A stretch of DNA of 64,000 nt from Methylobacterium segetis. Its GTDB lineage: Bacteria; Pseudomonadota; Alphaproteobacteria; Rhizobiales; Beijerinckiaceae. The notes under the pieces were generated by a model. It ran no database searches. It was not told the DNA's origin and was given only the letters and a program-made list of their open reading frames with translations. The stretch covers positions 1 through 64,000 of the forward strand of contig NZ_SMNT01000006.1 in assembly GCF_004348265.1 (NCBI RefSeq), in the 5' to 3' direction. A program made the translations under genes and the position numbers. Shown here piece after piece: positions 34,068 to 43,545 of this stretch. Within the stretch, counting starts at the first letter, position 1; every line of letters starts with the position of its first letter.

Positions 34068-34874
34068 ATGACACCATCCGACACCGTGACGCCGCTGCGC
34101 CCGTCCGAGGAGGACAGGCTCGTCATCGCGGGCGTGAGCCTCGGCTCGCGCCTCCTCATCGGCACGGCGGGTTATCCGACCCAGGCGATCATGCGCGAGG
34201 CGGTGGCCGCCTCGGGCGCCGAGATCGTCACGGCCTCGATCCGCCGCGTCTCCCTCCAGGGCCACGGGTCCGATACCGTTCGCATCCTCAAGGATTACCG
34301 CTTCCTGCCGAACACAGCGGGTTGCGAGACGGCGCGCGACGCGATCATGACAGCGGAGCTCGCCCGCGAGGCCCTCGACACGAACTGGATCAAGGTCGAG
34401 GTCATCGGCGACCGCGAGACCCTCTACCCGGACGTCGCGGAGCTGATCGAAGCCTGCCGCCATCTCGTCGACGACGGCTACGTCGTGCTCCCCTATTGCA
34501 ACGACGATCCAGTCGTCTGCCAGCGCCTGCAGGATATCGGCTGCGCCGCCGTGATGCCCATGGGCTCGCTGATCGGCTCCGGCATGGGCGTGGCGAACCC
34601 CGCCAATATCGAGCTCATCTGCCGCCGCGCCAGCGTGCCCGTCATCGTCGATGCCGGCATCGGTACGGCGTCCGACGCGGTGGTCGCGATGGAGCTCGGA
34701 GCCTCGGCCTGCCTCATCAACACGGCGGTGGCCAAGGCCGACGATCCGGTCCGGATGGCCCGCGCCATGCGCCACGCCGTCGAGGCCGGCCGCTTCGCCC
34801 ATCTCGCCGGCCGCATTCCGCGGCGGGGCCGCGCCGACCCGTCGAGCCCGCAGCTCGGCCTCGTCGGCTCGTGA
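34068..34874 (+). CDS. thiG: Thiazole synthase
   Basis: ThiG condenses 1-deoxy-D-xylulose 5-phosphate, dehydroglycine and ThiS thiocarboxylate into the thiazole phosphate. The 268-residue TIM-barrel has the Schiff-base Lys in [10 protein letters not shown] (Lys 109) and a phosphate-binding end ([20 protein letters not shown]). The stop overlaps the thiE GTG start as GTGA. Confidence 0.97.
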   Translation: MTPSDTVTPLRPSEEDRLVIAGVSLGSRLLIGTAGYPTQAIMREAVAASGAEIVTASIRRVSLQGHGSDTVRILKDYRFLPNTAGCETARDAIMTAELAREALDTNWIKVEVIGDRETLYPDVAELIEACRHLVDDGYVVLPYCNDDPVVCQRLQDIGCAAVMPMGSLIGSGMGVANPANIELICRRASVPVIVDAGIGTASDAVVAMELGASACLINTAVAKADDPVRMARAMRHAVEAGRFAHLAGRIPRRGRADPSSPQLGLVGS

Positions 34875-35521
34875 GAAAGCTGCCGTCGCCGCTCCTCGTC
34901 GTGACGGATCGGCACGGCCACAGGCGCAGCCTCGTCGAGACCGTGGGCCGGATCCTCACGGGCGGAGGAAGCTCGTTCTGGCTGCGGGACGGGGATCTCG
35001 AACCGGCCGAGCGGCGGCGCCTCGCCTCGGATCTCCTCGCTCTCATCCGGGACGCCGGCGGCACCCTCGTGATCGGCCGCGACGCGGGGCTCGCGGCCGC
35101 GATCGGGGCGGACGGCGTTCACCTGCCCGGCGGCTCGACGCCGGAGGATGTCGCGGCGGCCCGGCGCCTGCTGCCGGACGAAGCCCTGGTCGGCGTCTCG
35201 GCCCACGCTCCGGCGGAGATCGCAGGGCTCGCCGCGGCCGGGATCGATTACGCGACGCTGAGCCCGATCTTCGAGACCGCGAGCAAGCCGGGCTATGGCC
35301 CCGCCCTCGGCCCCGCCGGCATCGCGGCCGCAGCGGGACACGGCGTCCCGGTGCTCGCGCTCGGCGGCGTCACGCAGCGCGAGGCGGCCCTCTGTCGGGC
35401 CGCGGGCGCAGCCGGCCTCGCGGTGATGGGCGGCCTGATGCGCTCCGACGATCCGGCAGCCGAGGCGCGAACCCTGATCGCATCCTGGGAAGCGCGGGCC
35501 GAGACGGTGTCGGCCCGCTGA
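34871..35521 (+). CDS. thiE: Thiamine phosphate synthase
   Basis: ThiE joins HMP pyrophosphate and thiazole phosphate to thiamine monophosphate. The GTG start (216 residues) is set by the 4-nt overlap with thiG. A (beta/alpha)8 fold is suggested by [30 protein letters not shown] and [14 protein letters not shown], which match the family's conserved segments (HLG, SPIF..TKP.). Last gene of the riboswitch unit; it converges on the Anbu cluster with 16 bp between. Confidence 0.92.
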   Translation: MRKLPSPLLVVTDRHGHRRSLVETVGRILTGGGSSFWLRDGDLEPAERRRLASDLLALIRDAGGTLVIGRDAGLAAAIGADGVHLPGGSTPEDVAAARRLLPDEALVGVSAHAPAEIAGLAAAGIDYATLSPIFETASKPGYGPALGPAGIAAAAGHGVPVLALGGVTQREAALCRAAGAAGLAVMGGLMRSDDPAAEARTLIASWEARAETVSAR

Positions 35522-35537
35522 TCGCCGGACCCCGGCG

Positions 35538-36290
35538 CTACCGCGCCGCCGGCCCGTAGGGCGGCCTCGGGATCGCGCGGTGGGCTGCCCGCAATGCTGC
35601 GGACCAGCGCTCGCGCAGGTCGTGGAAGTAGGGCTCGCCCGCCTCGATCCGGTGGCTCACCTCGAGGTCGAGGGCGTTGCGCCGCGCGACCGCCACGTCG
35701 ATCGGCAGGCCGACGCCGAGATTCGAGCGCATCGTCGAGTCCATCGAGACGAGGCTCACCTTCAGCGCGTCGTAGAGGTCCGTCGCGTAGGTGACGGCGC
35801 GGTCGAGGATCGGCTTGCCGTATTTGTGCTCGCCGATCTGCAGGAACGGCGCGTCGCCGCTGCACTCGATGAAATTGCCCGCCGAGTAGATCAGGAACAG
35901 CCGCATCGGCTCGGCGCCGATCTGGCCGCCGAACAGGAAGGAGACCTCGAAGCGGAGGTTGGCGGCGGCGAAGCCCTCCCGCTCGATCGCGCGCACATGC
36001 CGGATCGCGCGGCCGACGAGCTGGGCGGCCTGGAACATGGTCGGCGCCTCGATGAAGCGCATCGGCCCCTCGCCCTCCTCATCCGCCGGCACGCCCTCGG
36101 CGAGCAGGCTGAGCACCGATTGCGTCACCGACAGGTTGCCGGCCGAGGCGAGCATCATCACGCGCTCGCCCGGCACGTTGAAGTGATGCAGCTTGCGATA
36201 GGTGGAGATGTCGTCGAGCCCCGCATTGGTGCGGGTATCGGCGATCATCACGAGCCCGTGCTCCACGAGGACCCCGACGCAGTAGGTCAT
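35538..36290 (-). CDS. Anbu-type proteasome-like peptidase
   Basis: The 250-residue Ntn-hydrolase begins MTYCVGVLVEHGLVMIADTR: removal of Met would expose Thr as the N-terminal nucleophile. Anbu forms open helical assemblies related to HslV and the proteasome. Its function is not settled. It is the last gene in a leftward row with a transglutaminase, an alpha-E protein and a circularly permuted ATP-grasp protein, the known conserved company of Anbu. That set has been proposed to build and remove a peptide tag. Confidence 0.93.
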   Translation of the reverse strand: MTYCVGVLVEHGLVMIADTRTNAGLDDISTYRKLHHFNVPGERVMMLASAGNLSVTQSVLSLLAEGVPADEEGEGPMRFIEAPTMFQAAQLVGRAIRHVRAIEREGFAAANLRFEVSFLFGGQIGAEPMRLFLIYSAGNFIECSGDAPFLQIGEHKYGKPILDRAVTYATDLYDALKVSLVSMDSTMRSNLGVGLPIDVAVARRNALDLEVSHRIEAGEPYFHDLRERWSAALRAAHRAIPRPPYGPAAR

Positions 36291-36332
36291 GGCTTGGTAC
36301 TTCCCTGAACGTCGTCCGCGACGCCGCCCGGA

Positions 36333-37160
36333 TCAGGATTGGGTTGCCGCCTGTGCTTGCTCCACTCGGAGGCGCACGTCCAGCGTCTCGGTGCCGCCGC
36401 CGGTCCGGCTGCCCCGGATCGGGGCCGCGCCGAGATAGTCGAGCCCGGTGGCGACCCGGATATAGCCCTCCGTCGTGCCGATGGCGTTGGAGGGGTCGAA
36501 GCCGACCCAGCCGAGATCCGGGACGAGGGCCTCCGCCCAGGCATGGCCCGCCTTCTGGTCCACCTCGCCGTCGTCGCGCCGGAAGTAGCCGGAGACGTAG
36601 CGCGTCGGGATCTCCAGGTGCCGCGCCGCCGCGATGAAGACGTGGGCGAGATCCTGGCAGACGCCCTTGCCGGCCGCGAAGGATCGCGCCGCATCGGTGC
36701 TCGCGCTCGCCGGGCCGGCCTCGAACGCCATCGCATCGCAGACCGCGCCGAGAACGCGGTGCAGGCAGGGCAGCACGGCCGGGTCGCCCGCGCCCGCGGC
36801 GCGCCGGGCGAGATCCTGGATCTCGTCGCTCGGCGCGGTGAGGTCCGTCTCGCGCAGGTAGAACGGGTCGGGAAGGCGCTCGACGGCGCCGCGCACGATG
36901 CCGTGCGTCTCGTTGGTATCGACCTCCCCGGTCACGCGGATCACCAGGGCGTCGGCCGGCTCGTCCGGCGAGAACCAGTGGACGATGTTGCCGAACCCGT
37001 CCTCCCGCTCGGTCAGGTGGCCGTCGATCGAGGGCTCGATCCGCCAGCGGCGGACGTATTGCCCGTCATGGTCGCGGGGCGTCAGCCGCAAGACCTGGAT
37101 CAGGCCGCGGGCCGGTTGCTCGTAGCTGTAGATGGTCTCGTGGACGACGCGGATGCGCAT
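36333..37160 (-). CDS. Transglutaminase-like cysteine peptidase of the Anbu cluster
   Basis: The ATG at 37160 opens MRIRVVHETIYSYEQPARG, typical of the family, giving 275 residues. The papain-like triad is visible: Cys 168 in GKGVCQDLAH, His 206 in AGHAWAEA, Asp 222 in GFDPSNA. A beta-rich N-terminal domain covers about 1-150. It probably hydrolyses or forms an amide bond in step with the ATP-grasp ligase encoded upstream. Start 29 nt after the alpha-E gene stop. Confidence 0.92.
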   Translation of the reverse strand: MRIRVVHETIYSYEQPARGLIQVLRLTPRDHDGQYVRRWRIEPSIDGHLTEREDGFGNIVHWFSPDEPADALVIRVTGEVDTNETHGIVRGAVERLPDPFYLRETDLTAPSDEIQDLARRAAGAGDPAVLPCLHRVLGAVCDAMAFEAGPASASTDAARSFAAGKGVCQDLAHVFIAAARHLEIPTRYVSGYFRRDDGEVDQKAGHAWAEALVPDLGWVGFDPSNAIGTTEGYIRVATGLDYLGAAPIRGSRTGGGTETLDVRLRVEQAQAATQS

Positions 37161-37189
37161 GCGGAACGTTCTACCCGTGTTGCCCGGTG

Positions 37190-38134
37190 TCAGACCAGAT
37201 ACTGCTCGGTGATGGCTGCGCCGACGCGGTTGTTCTCGCCGATGAAGACGGTGACGAACTCGTGCAGGCCCGAGGTGAAGATGCGGTCGATGTCCTCGCT
37301 CTCCAGGCGCGCCAGCAGGTTGCCCGCGAGCCGCTGGCTGGCGCCGCGCCGCCCATAGGCATCGGCCATGAGATCGAGATGCTCCACGATCATGCCGTAG
37401 CAATTGGCGAAGGAGCGCGGCATCTGCCGGTTGAGGATAAGGAGATCGGCCACGAGCAGCGGCTTGATGCTCTCCCGGTAGACCCAGTGATAGGCGTTGA
37501 AGGCCGAGACCTCGCGCAGGATCGTGGTCCACTGGAAGTAGTCGAGGCTGCCGCCGACCTTCTCGTGGGCGGGCAGCAGGATCTGGTACTTCACGTCGAG
37601 GATGCGGGCGGTGTTGTCGGCGCGCTCCAGGCCGGTGCCGAGGCGGGTGAACCAGTAGGCGTCGTTGCGCAGCATCGTCCGGTAGGCCGAGCCGTCGAAG
37701 GTCAGCGAGATGCCCTTCACCCAGTCGAGGAAGCGCGAAAAATCCTCGCGGTTGAGGTCGCGGCCCTCGTAGTTCCGCAATTCGAGCCACGCCCCGTTGA
37801 TCGTGTCCCACATCTCGGTGGTGAGGGCCGTGCGCACGCTGCGGGCGTTCTCCCGCGCCATCTCGATGCAGGAGCGGATCGAGGATGGGTTGTGCGGGCT
37901 GAAGGCGAGGAAGTTGCTCACCGTATCGGCGTTGATGCCGTCGTAGAGCGGCTTGAACACCTCGGTATCGCCCGCGGAGGCGAGGGCGGAGGCCCACTCG
38001 TTCGTCTCGCCGCCGCCATAGCTCGTCGGAAGCGAGGCGAGGCGGTGTGCCGCGTCGAGGATGCGGGCGACGAACTCGGCGCGCTCGACGTAGCGCGAGA
38101 GCCAGTAGAGGTTGTCGGCGGTTCGGGAGAGCAT
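37190..38134 (-). CDS. Alpha-E domain protein
   Basis: The 314-residue all-helical protein starts MLSRTADNLYWLSRYVERAE, the hallmark of alpha-E proteins. It is always found beside ATP-grasp/transglutaminase pairs; no catalytic activity is known and it may be a scaffold. An upstream in-frame ATG at 38254 would overlap the ATP-grasp gene and is rejected. Confidence 0.92.
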   Translation of the reverse strand: MLSRTADNLYWLSRYVERAEFVARILDAAHRLASLPTSYGGGETNEWASALASAGDTEVFKPLYDGINADTVSNFLAFSPHNPSSIRSCIEMARENARSVRTALTTEMWDTINGAWLELRNYEGRDLNREDFSRFLDWVKGISLTFDGSAYRTMLRNDAYWFTRLGTGLERADNTARILDVKYQILLPAHEKVGGSLDYFQWTTILREVSAFNAYHWVYRESIKPLLVADLLILNRQMPRSFANCYGMIVEHLDLMADAYGRRGASQRLAGNLLARLESEDIDRIFTSGLHEFVTVFIGENNRVGAAITEQYLV

Positions 38135-38216
38135 GGTCGTTTCGCTGGCGATCGGTCTGGGGCGCGGAAGGTGATGCTTTTCCAGGCAGGCAGACCTGCC
38201 TAAGAAATTGGCAGGT

Positions 38217-39647
38217 TCAGCCGTCGAGAACCCAGGTGTCCTTCGTCCCCCCACCCTGGCTGGAATTGACCACGAGCGAGCCCTCCTTCAGCGCGACGCG
38301 CGTCAGGCCGCCCGGCACGATGCGGATCTCGTCGGCGCCGCAGAGCACGAAGGGCCGCAGATCCACGTGCCGGGGCGCGACGCCGGAGGCCACGAAGGTC
38401 GGGCAGGTCGAGAGCGAGAGGGTGGGCTGCGCGATGAAGCCGTCCGGCGCGTGCCGCAGGCGGCGGCCGAACTCCTCGATCTCGCGCTTCGTCGCGTGGG
38501 GGCCGACCAGCATGCCGTAGCCGCCCGACCCGTTGACCTCCTTCACCACGAGTTCGTGCAGGTGGTCCATGACGTAGGCGAAGGCGTCCTTCTCGCGGCA
38601 GCGATAGGTCGGCACGTTGTGCAGGATCGGCTCCTCCCCGGTGAAGAACCGCACGATCTCCGGCATGTAGCTGTAGACCGCCTTGTCGTCGGAGATGCCG
38701 GTGCCGACCGCGTTGGCAAGCGTCACGGTCCCGCGCTCGTAGGCGTTCATGAGGCCGGGCACGCCGAGCACCGAGTCGGGACGGAACACGAGCGGATCGA
38801 GGAAATCGTCGTCGAGGCGCCGGTAGATCACGTCGACCCGGCGCGGACCCTCGGTCGTGCGCATGTAGACCGTGTCGTCCTTGGTGAAGAGGTCGGACGC
38901 CTCGACGAGCTCGACGCCGAGTTTGTCCGCCAGGAACGAGTGCTCGTAGAAAGCCGAGTTGTAGCGTCCGGGCGTCAGCAGCACGACGGTCGGGTCGCGC
39001 GTCGCGGTGGTGGGCGCGAGGCTGCGCAGCGTCGCGAGGAGCGCATCGGGATAGTTCTCCACCGGCGCGACCCGGTGCCGGGAGAACAGGTCCGGGAAGA
39101 GCCGAAGCATCACCTCGCGGTTCTCGAGCATGTAGGAGACGCCCGACGGCGTGCGGGCATTGTCCTCCAGAACGAAGAAGTCGTTCTCGCCGGTGCGCAC
39201 GATGTCGATGCCGGCGATGTGGACGTAGAGGTCGTGCGGGACTTTGAAGGACCGCATCTCCATCCGGTAATGCGCGTTCCGGTAGACGAGGTCGGCCGGG
39301 ATGATGCCGGCCTTCAGGCATTCCTGCGCGCCGTAGATGTCGTTGAGGAAGGCGTTGATCGCGGTCACGCGCTGCTTGAGGCCGCGCTCCAGGAAGCCCC
39401 ATTCGGGCTTCGTCAGCACGCGGGGGATGATGTCGAACGGGATGAGCCGCTCGGTCGACTCGTTGTCCCCGTAGACCGCGAACGTGATGCCGATGCGCCG
39501 GAACAGGAGCTCCGCCTGGCTTCGGCGCGTGTTGAACTGCTCGGGCGGCGTGGCGTCGAGCCAGGTCTTGAGCTGACTGTAGGCCTCCCGGATCGCAGCC
39601 GGGCTGCCCTCCAGACCGCTCATCTCATCGAACGCGACGCGTGCCAT
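38217..39647 (-). CDS. Circularly permuted ATP-grasp type 2 protein
   Basis: The 476-residue protein shows the family segments FNTRRSQAELLFRRIGITF, DIIPRVLTKPEWGFLERGL, FFVLEDNARTPSGVSYMLENR and VVKEVNGSGGYGMLVGP, the last carrying the ATP-grasp Lys. Such enzymes are predicted peptide ligases. It is the first gene of the leftward Anbu cluster, 82 bp upstream of the alpha-E gene; the 255 bp beyond its start should hold the promoter. Confidence 0.93.
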   Translation of the reverse strand: MARVAFDEMSGLEGSPAAIREAYSQLKTWLDATPPEQFNTRRSQAELLFRRIGITFAVYGDNESTERLIPFDIIPRVLTKPEWGFLERGLKQRVTAINAFLNDIYGAQECLKAGIIPADLVYRNAHYRMEMRSFKVPHDLYVHIAGIDIVRTGENDFFVLEDNARTPSGVSYMLENREVMLRLFPDLFSRHRVAPVENYPDALLATLRSLAPTTATRDPTVVLLTPGRYNSAFYEHSFLADKLGVELVEASDLFTKDDTVYMRTTEGPRRVDVIYRRLDDDFLDPLVFRPDSVLGVPGLMNAYERGTVTLANAVGTGISDDKAVYSYMPEIVRFFTGEEPILHNVPTYRCREKDAFAYVMDHLHELVVKEVNGSGGYGMLVGPHATKREIEEFGRRLRHAPDGFIAQPTLSLSTCPTFVASGVAPRHVDLRPFVLCGADEIRIVPGGLTRVALKEGSLVVNSSQGGGTKDTWVLDG

Positions 39648-39902
39648 TGTCCGCCTCCCTGACCTGTCACGCTAGAGGCAAGAGGCGCGCCACGCAAAGG
39701 GAAAGGCACTAACGGAAGTGGAGATCGAAAGACAATCACCCGTATGTCAGGGTGACGCCGCGTCTGGAATGGAGAGTCGTGGAGTTATGCCGCAGAAATC
39801 GGGGCCTTGCCGCTGCCATGACAGCGCTCTATTGCGGAACGATTGATAAAGCCAAGCTCGCCAGTGCCGCGGACGGCGTCGGCTCCCGCGCATGCGGCGC
39901 GA

Positions 39903-40637
39903 TCAGATCAGCTTCAGACCTCTCAGGCTGGCGTGCCCCTCGCGCCCGACGATGATGTGATCGTGAACCACGATCTTGAGCGGATCAAGCGCGCCGATGA
40001 TCTCCCGCGTCATCTTCACGTCGGTCGCGGAGGGCGTGGGATCACCGGACGGATGGTTGTGGGCGAGGATGACGGCGGTCGCCGAAAGTTCGAGGGCGCG
40101 CCTGGCCACCTCGCGGGGATAGACGGGGGTGTGGTCGACCGTGCCGCGCCCTTGCACCTCGTCCGCGATGAGGTGGTTGCGCTTGTCGAGGAACAGGATC
40201 CGGAACTGTTCGCGCGCGGAGAAGGCCATCGTGGCGCGGCAGTAATCGAGGACCGCGCTCCAGGAGGAGAGGAGGGGGCGCTCGCCGAGGGCGCCGCGGG
40301 CGAGGCGATGGCCGGCCGCCTCCATCAGCTTGAGATCGGCGATGATGGCGGGTCCGATGCCGTCGATCTCGGCAAGCCGCGCGGGCTCCGCGCTGATCAC
40401 CTCGGCGAAGCTGCCGAAGCGGCGGATCAGCGCCTTGGCAAGCGGCTTCACGTCGCGGCGCGGGATGGCGCGGAAGAGCGCGAGTTCCAGAAGCTCGTAA
40501 TCCGGCAACGTGTCGGCGCCCGATTGCGCGAAGCGGGCGCGCAGGCGGTCCCGGTGCCCGAGATAGTGCGGCCCGGCCTCTTGGCCGGGCGCCGGGCCGC
40601 CCGCGTCCTCCAGCGTCTCGGACGAAGCGCGGCCCAC
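39903..40637 (-). CDS. radC: RadC-family JAMM metalloprotein
   Basis: RadC proteins carry a helix-hairpin-helix part ([13 protein letters not shown], about 90-102) and a JAMM/MPN domain. The metal ligands are in [14 protein letters not shown] (His 193, His 195, Asp 206). The old link to DNA repair in E. coli was withdrawn, and the activity is unknown. It starts 6 nt after the map stop and is probably co-transcribed. Confidence 0.93.
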   Translation of the reverse strand: MGRASSETLEDAGGPAPGQEAGPHYLGHRDRLRARFAQSGADTLPDYELLELALFRAIPRRDVKPLAKALIRRFGSFAEVISAEPARLAEIDGIGPAIIADLKLMEAAGHRLARGALGERPLLSSWSAVLDYCRATMAFSAREQFRILFLDKRNHLIADEVQGRGTVDHTPVYPREVARRALELSATAVILAHNHPSGDPTPSATDVKMTREIIGALDPLKIVVHDHIIVGREGHASLRGLKLI

Positions 40638-40643
40638 GGGGCC

Positions 40644-41504
40644 TCAGGCGGTGGGCTGGGCGGGCTGGTGCAGGCCCGGCTGAAGCAGACCCGGTTGATG
40701 CAACCCTTTGGGCGACACGGTGAAGATCTCGACGCCCGTCTCCGTCACCGCCACGGTGTGCTCGAACTGGGCCGAGAGCGAGCGGTCGCGGGTGACCGCG
40801 GTCCAGCCGTCGGAGAGCACCTTCACGGCCGGGCGCCCGAGATTGATCATCGGCTCGACCGTGAAGAACTGGCCGGCCTTGAGCGGCACGTCGTAGCTCG
40901 GCTCGACGTAGTGCAGGATCGTCGGCGCGTCGTGGTAGGTCCGGCCGAGGCCGTGGCCGCAGAAATCGCGCACCACCGAGCAGCGCTCGGCTTCGGCGTA
41001 GGCCTGGATCGCCCGGCCGATGTCGTTCGTCGAGCCGCCGGGCTTGATCGCCGCGATGCCGCGCATCAGCGCCTCGTAGGTGATCTCGCACAGGCGCTGC
41101 GCCTTGCGCGGCACCTCGCCGACGTACGCCATCCGGCTCGAATCGCCGTGCCAGCCGTCGAGGATGAGACAGATGTCGAGGTTGACGATGTCGCCCTCGC
41201 GCAGGGGCTTGTCGTTCGGGATGCCGTGGCAGACCACGTGGTTGATCGAGGTGCAGATCGACTTCGGGTAGCCCCGGTAGAACAGCGACGCGGGATAGGC
41301 CCCGTGGTCCATCGCGAATTCGTAGGCGAGATGGTCGAGATGCTCGGTGGTCACGCCCGGTTGCGTCGCCTCCATCAGCAGGTCGAGGGCCTCCGCCGTG
41401 AGGCGGCCGGCCCGGCGCATCCCTTCGAAATCCTCGGCGGCGTGGATCGGCGGCTCCGGGGCGCGCCGGGAGCCCTGCGCGGCGACTTGGTCTTGCTGGG
41501 TCAT
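40644..41504 (-). CDS. map: Type I methionine aminopeptidase
   Basis: Map removes the initiator Met from nascent proteins. The 286-residue protein has the metal-ligand segments NLDICLILDGWHGDSSR, CGHGLGRTYHD and EPMIN with the final Glu near QFEHTVAV. It is about 20 residues longer than usual because of a C-terminal tail of repeated GLHQPGLLQPGLHQP units, which looks like recent triplet/segment expansion. Followed by radC. Confidence 0.96.
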   Translation of the reverse strand: MTQQDQVAAQGSRRAPEPPIHAAEDFEGMRRAGRLTAEALDLLMEATQPGVTTEHLDHLAYEFAMDHGAYPASLFYRGYPKSICTSINHVVCHGIPNDKPLREGDIVNLDICLILDGWHGDSSRMAYVGEVPRKAQRLCEITYEALMRGIAAIKPGGSTNDIGRAIQAYAEAERCSVVRDFCGHGLGRTYHDAPTILHYVEPSYDVPLKAGQFFTVEPMINLGRPAVKVLSDGWTAVTRDRSLSAQFEHTVAVTETGVEIFTVSPKGLHQPGLLQPGLHQPAQPTA

Positions 41505-41733
41505 CGAGGGAACGTCTTGCGGGAGGCTGCGGCGGATACCCTATGTACGGTCTGCGCGCGGCGACGCCAACCCGGGCCCGTGCAGGGGCGGAGCGCGGCG
41601 CTTTCCCCTAGGATTGCGCGCCCGGAGAGGCTAGAGGCATGGCCGTCCCGGTCGCGCGACGCTCCGGGGCGCGAGATTCGTCGACGGACAAGGCCCGGCC
41701 CCGAGCGGGGCCGGCGCAGGGCAGGACGGCGCG

Positions 41734-41991
41734 ATGGCTGACAAGGCGGTACCGCACTTCCACAACGATCTCGGCGTGGGCACGATCGAGGTCGGCTCGC
41801 GGGAGTTCATGTGCATCGGGGCGCTGCCGCCGTTCGACCATCCGCACGTCTTCCTCGACATGGGCGCCGACCACGAGATCATCTGCCAGTATTGCTCGAC
41901 GCTCTACCGCTACCGGCCGAGCCTGCGGGCCGGGCAGGCGGACCCTGCGGCCTGCGTCTGGGACGACCGGGCGAGGGCGGCAGCCGAGTAG
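41734..41991 (+). CDS. Zinc-finger (CHCC) domain protein
   Basis: The 85-residue protein has the zf-CHCC layout: Cys in EFMCIG, His in FDHPHVFLD, then CQYC. This domain occurs in the mitochondrial complex I subunit NDUFS6. The bacterial protein is probably a small soluble zinc protein. It is common in alphaproteobacteria. The gene lies 17 bp before the FAD monooxygenase gene. Confidence 0.9.
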   Translation: MADKAVPHFHNDLGVGTIEVGSREFMCIGALPPFDHPHVFLDMGADHEIICQYCSTLYRYRPSLRAGQADPAACVWDDRARAAAE

Positions 41992-42008
41992 GCGGCGCCC
42001 GCACCCCG

Positions 42009-43196
42009 GTGAGCCTCGACATCACCATCGTCGGTGCCGGCATCGGCGGTCTCACGGCGGCGCTGGCCCTGAGCGAGGCCGGCCACGCCGTCACCCTGGT
42101 CGAGCGGCGCACCGGCTTCAGCGAGGTCGGCGCGGGCCTCCAGCTCTCCCCGAATGCCAGCCGCATCCTGATCGGCCTCGGCCTCGGCGCGCCCCTGCGG
42201 CGGGCGGCCTGCGAGCCGCCGGGGGTGACGGTGCGCGCGCTGCGGACCGGCCGGACGATCGGTTCTGTCCGGCTCGGCGCCCGGGTGCGCGAGCGCTACG
42301 GCGCGCCCTACTATGTGATCCACCGGGCCGACCTGCAGACCCTGCTGCTCGACGCCGCGCGCTCGCGGGCGGGCATCCGCCTCCTCGTCGGGCGCGAGGT
42401 GGCGGGCCTCGCGGAGAGCGACCGGGCCGCCACCCTGACGCTCGAGAGCGTCGCCGGCGGCCGGAGCGAGACCCTCAGCGCCGACCTCGTCGTCGGCGCG
42501 GACGGCCTGCGCTCGCGCATCCGCGGCCACCTCGACACCAAGCCGCTCATGCCCGGCGGCATGGCCGCATGGCGCGCCGTGGTGCCGCGGGAGGCGGCGC
42601 CCGGGGCGCTCCAGGGTGCCGAGACCGGGCTCTGGCTCGGCCCGGGGCGCCACGTCGTGCATTACCCGATCCTCGGCGGTGAGCGGCTCAACATCGTGGC
42701 CATCGTGCCGGAGCGGCAGGGCGACGAGGATTGGGGGCGCCTCGGCGAGCCGGCGGTGCTCCGCGCGCATTTCCGCGACGCCGCCCCCCAGATCGCCGAG
42801 CTTCTCGGACTGCCGGATTCCTGGCTGGTCTGGTCCCTGGTGGAGCGGTCCGTGGCGCGCCCGATGGCGCGCGGCCGCGTCGCGCTCGTCGGCGACGCCG
42901 CACACCCGGTCCTGCCCTTCCTGGCCCAGGGCGCGGCGCTCGCCATCGAGGATGCGGCGGTGCTCGCAGCCTGCCTGGCCGCAGGCTCGGTCCCGGAGGC
43001 GCTCGCCGCCTACGAGGGGGCGCGGGCCGAGCGGGCGCGCCGGGTGCAGCGCACGGCCCGCGGCAACGGCCGCAGCTACCATGCCGGCCGGGTCGTCGGC
43101 GCGGCGCGCGACCTCGTCATGCGCCGCCTCGGACCCGACGGGATGCGCGACCGCTACGCATGGCTCTACGGCTGGCGGCCCGAACCCGCCGCTTGA
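42009..43196 (+). CDS. FAD-dependent monooxygenase (salicylate hydroxylase-like)
   Basis: The GTG at 42009 gives 395 residues opening with the FAD-binding VGAGIGGLTAALALSEAGH. The middle has a DG motif (VVGADGLRSRIRG) and the third motif GDAAHPVLPFLAQGAAL is complete. The family hydroxylates aromatic or related rings with NAD(P)H and oxygen. The substrate is unknown; UbiH-like or salicylate-type both fit. The ribosome binding site is weak. It is followed by tRNA-Leu. Confidence 0.88.
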   Translation: MSLDITIVGAGIGGLTAALALSEAGHAVTLVERRTGFSEVGAGLQLSPNASRILIGLGLGAPLRRAACEPPGVTVRALRTGRTIGSVRLGARVRERYGAPYYVIHRADLQTLLLDAARSRAGIRLLVGREVAGLAESDRAATLTLESVAGGRSETLSADLVVGADGLRSRIRGHLDTKPLMPGGMAAWRAVVPREAAPGALQGAETGLWLGPGRHVVHYPILGGERLNIVAIVPERQGDEDWGRLGEPAVLRAHFRDAAPQIAELLGLPDSWLVWSLVERSVARPMARGRVALVGDAAHPVLPFLAQGAALAIEDAAVLAACLAAGSVPEALAAYEGARAERARRVQRTARGNGRSYHAGRVVGAARDLVMRRLGPDGMRDRYAWLYGWRPEPAA

Positions 43197-43230
43197 TCTG
43201 CCGCGCGCCTGCGGCTACCGCAGGCCCCGC

Positions 43231-43318
<88 letters not shown>

Positions 43319-43380
43319 TGATTTCATTGCAGTTTCTCCAGTTTTTCGCAGTCCCTCGACAGCAAGCGCTCAACCTCATA

Positions 43381-43398
43381 TCGGCACCGTGTCGGCAC
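43381..43398 (+). repeat. Integrase arm-site-like repeat, left end
   Basis: TCGGCACCGTGTCGGCAC, two 11-bp-period copies of TCGGCAC, lies 62 bp inside attL and is repeated exactly, same orientation, near attR (59532). The following 43399-43545 holds no gene that I can support. Confidence 0.6.
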
Positions 43399-43545
43399 GG
43401 GTCGCAAAAACGTCGAGCGATTGTGTATCTGCCTCGGGTCCAGAACGCCGGTGCTGAGTGTTTCGCTTGGCCAGAGCGGCGAATTCCTGGCGCGGGATCG
43501 TGGCGGCCGGCACCCGGCGCGCGGCTGGGAAGCGAACGACGTTCG

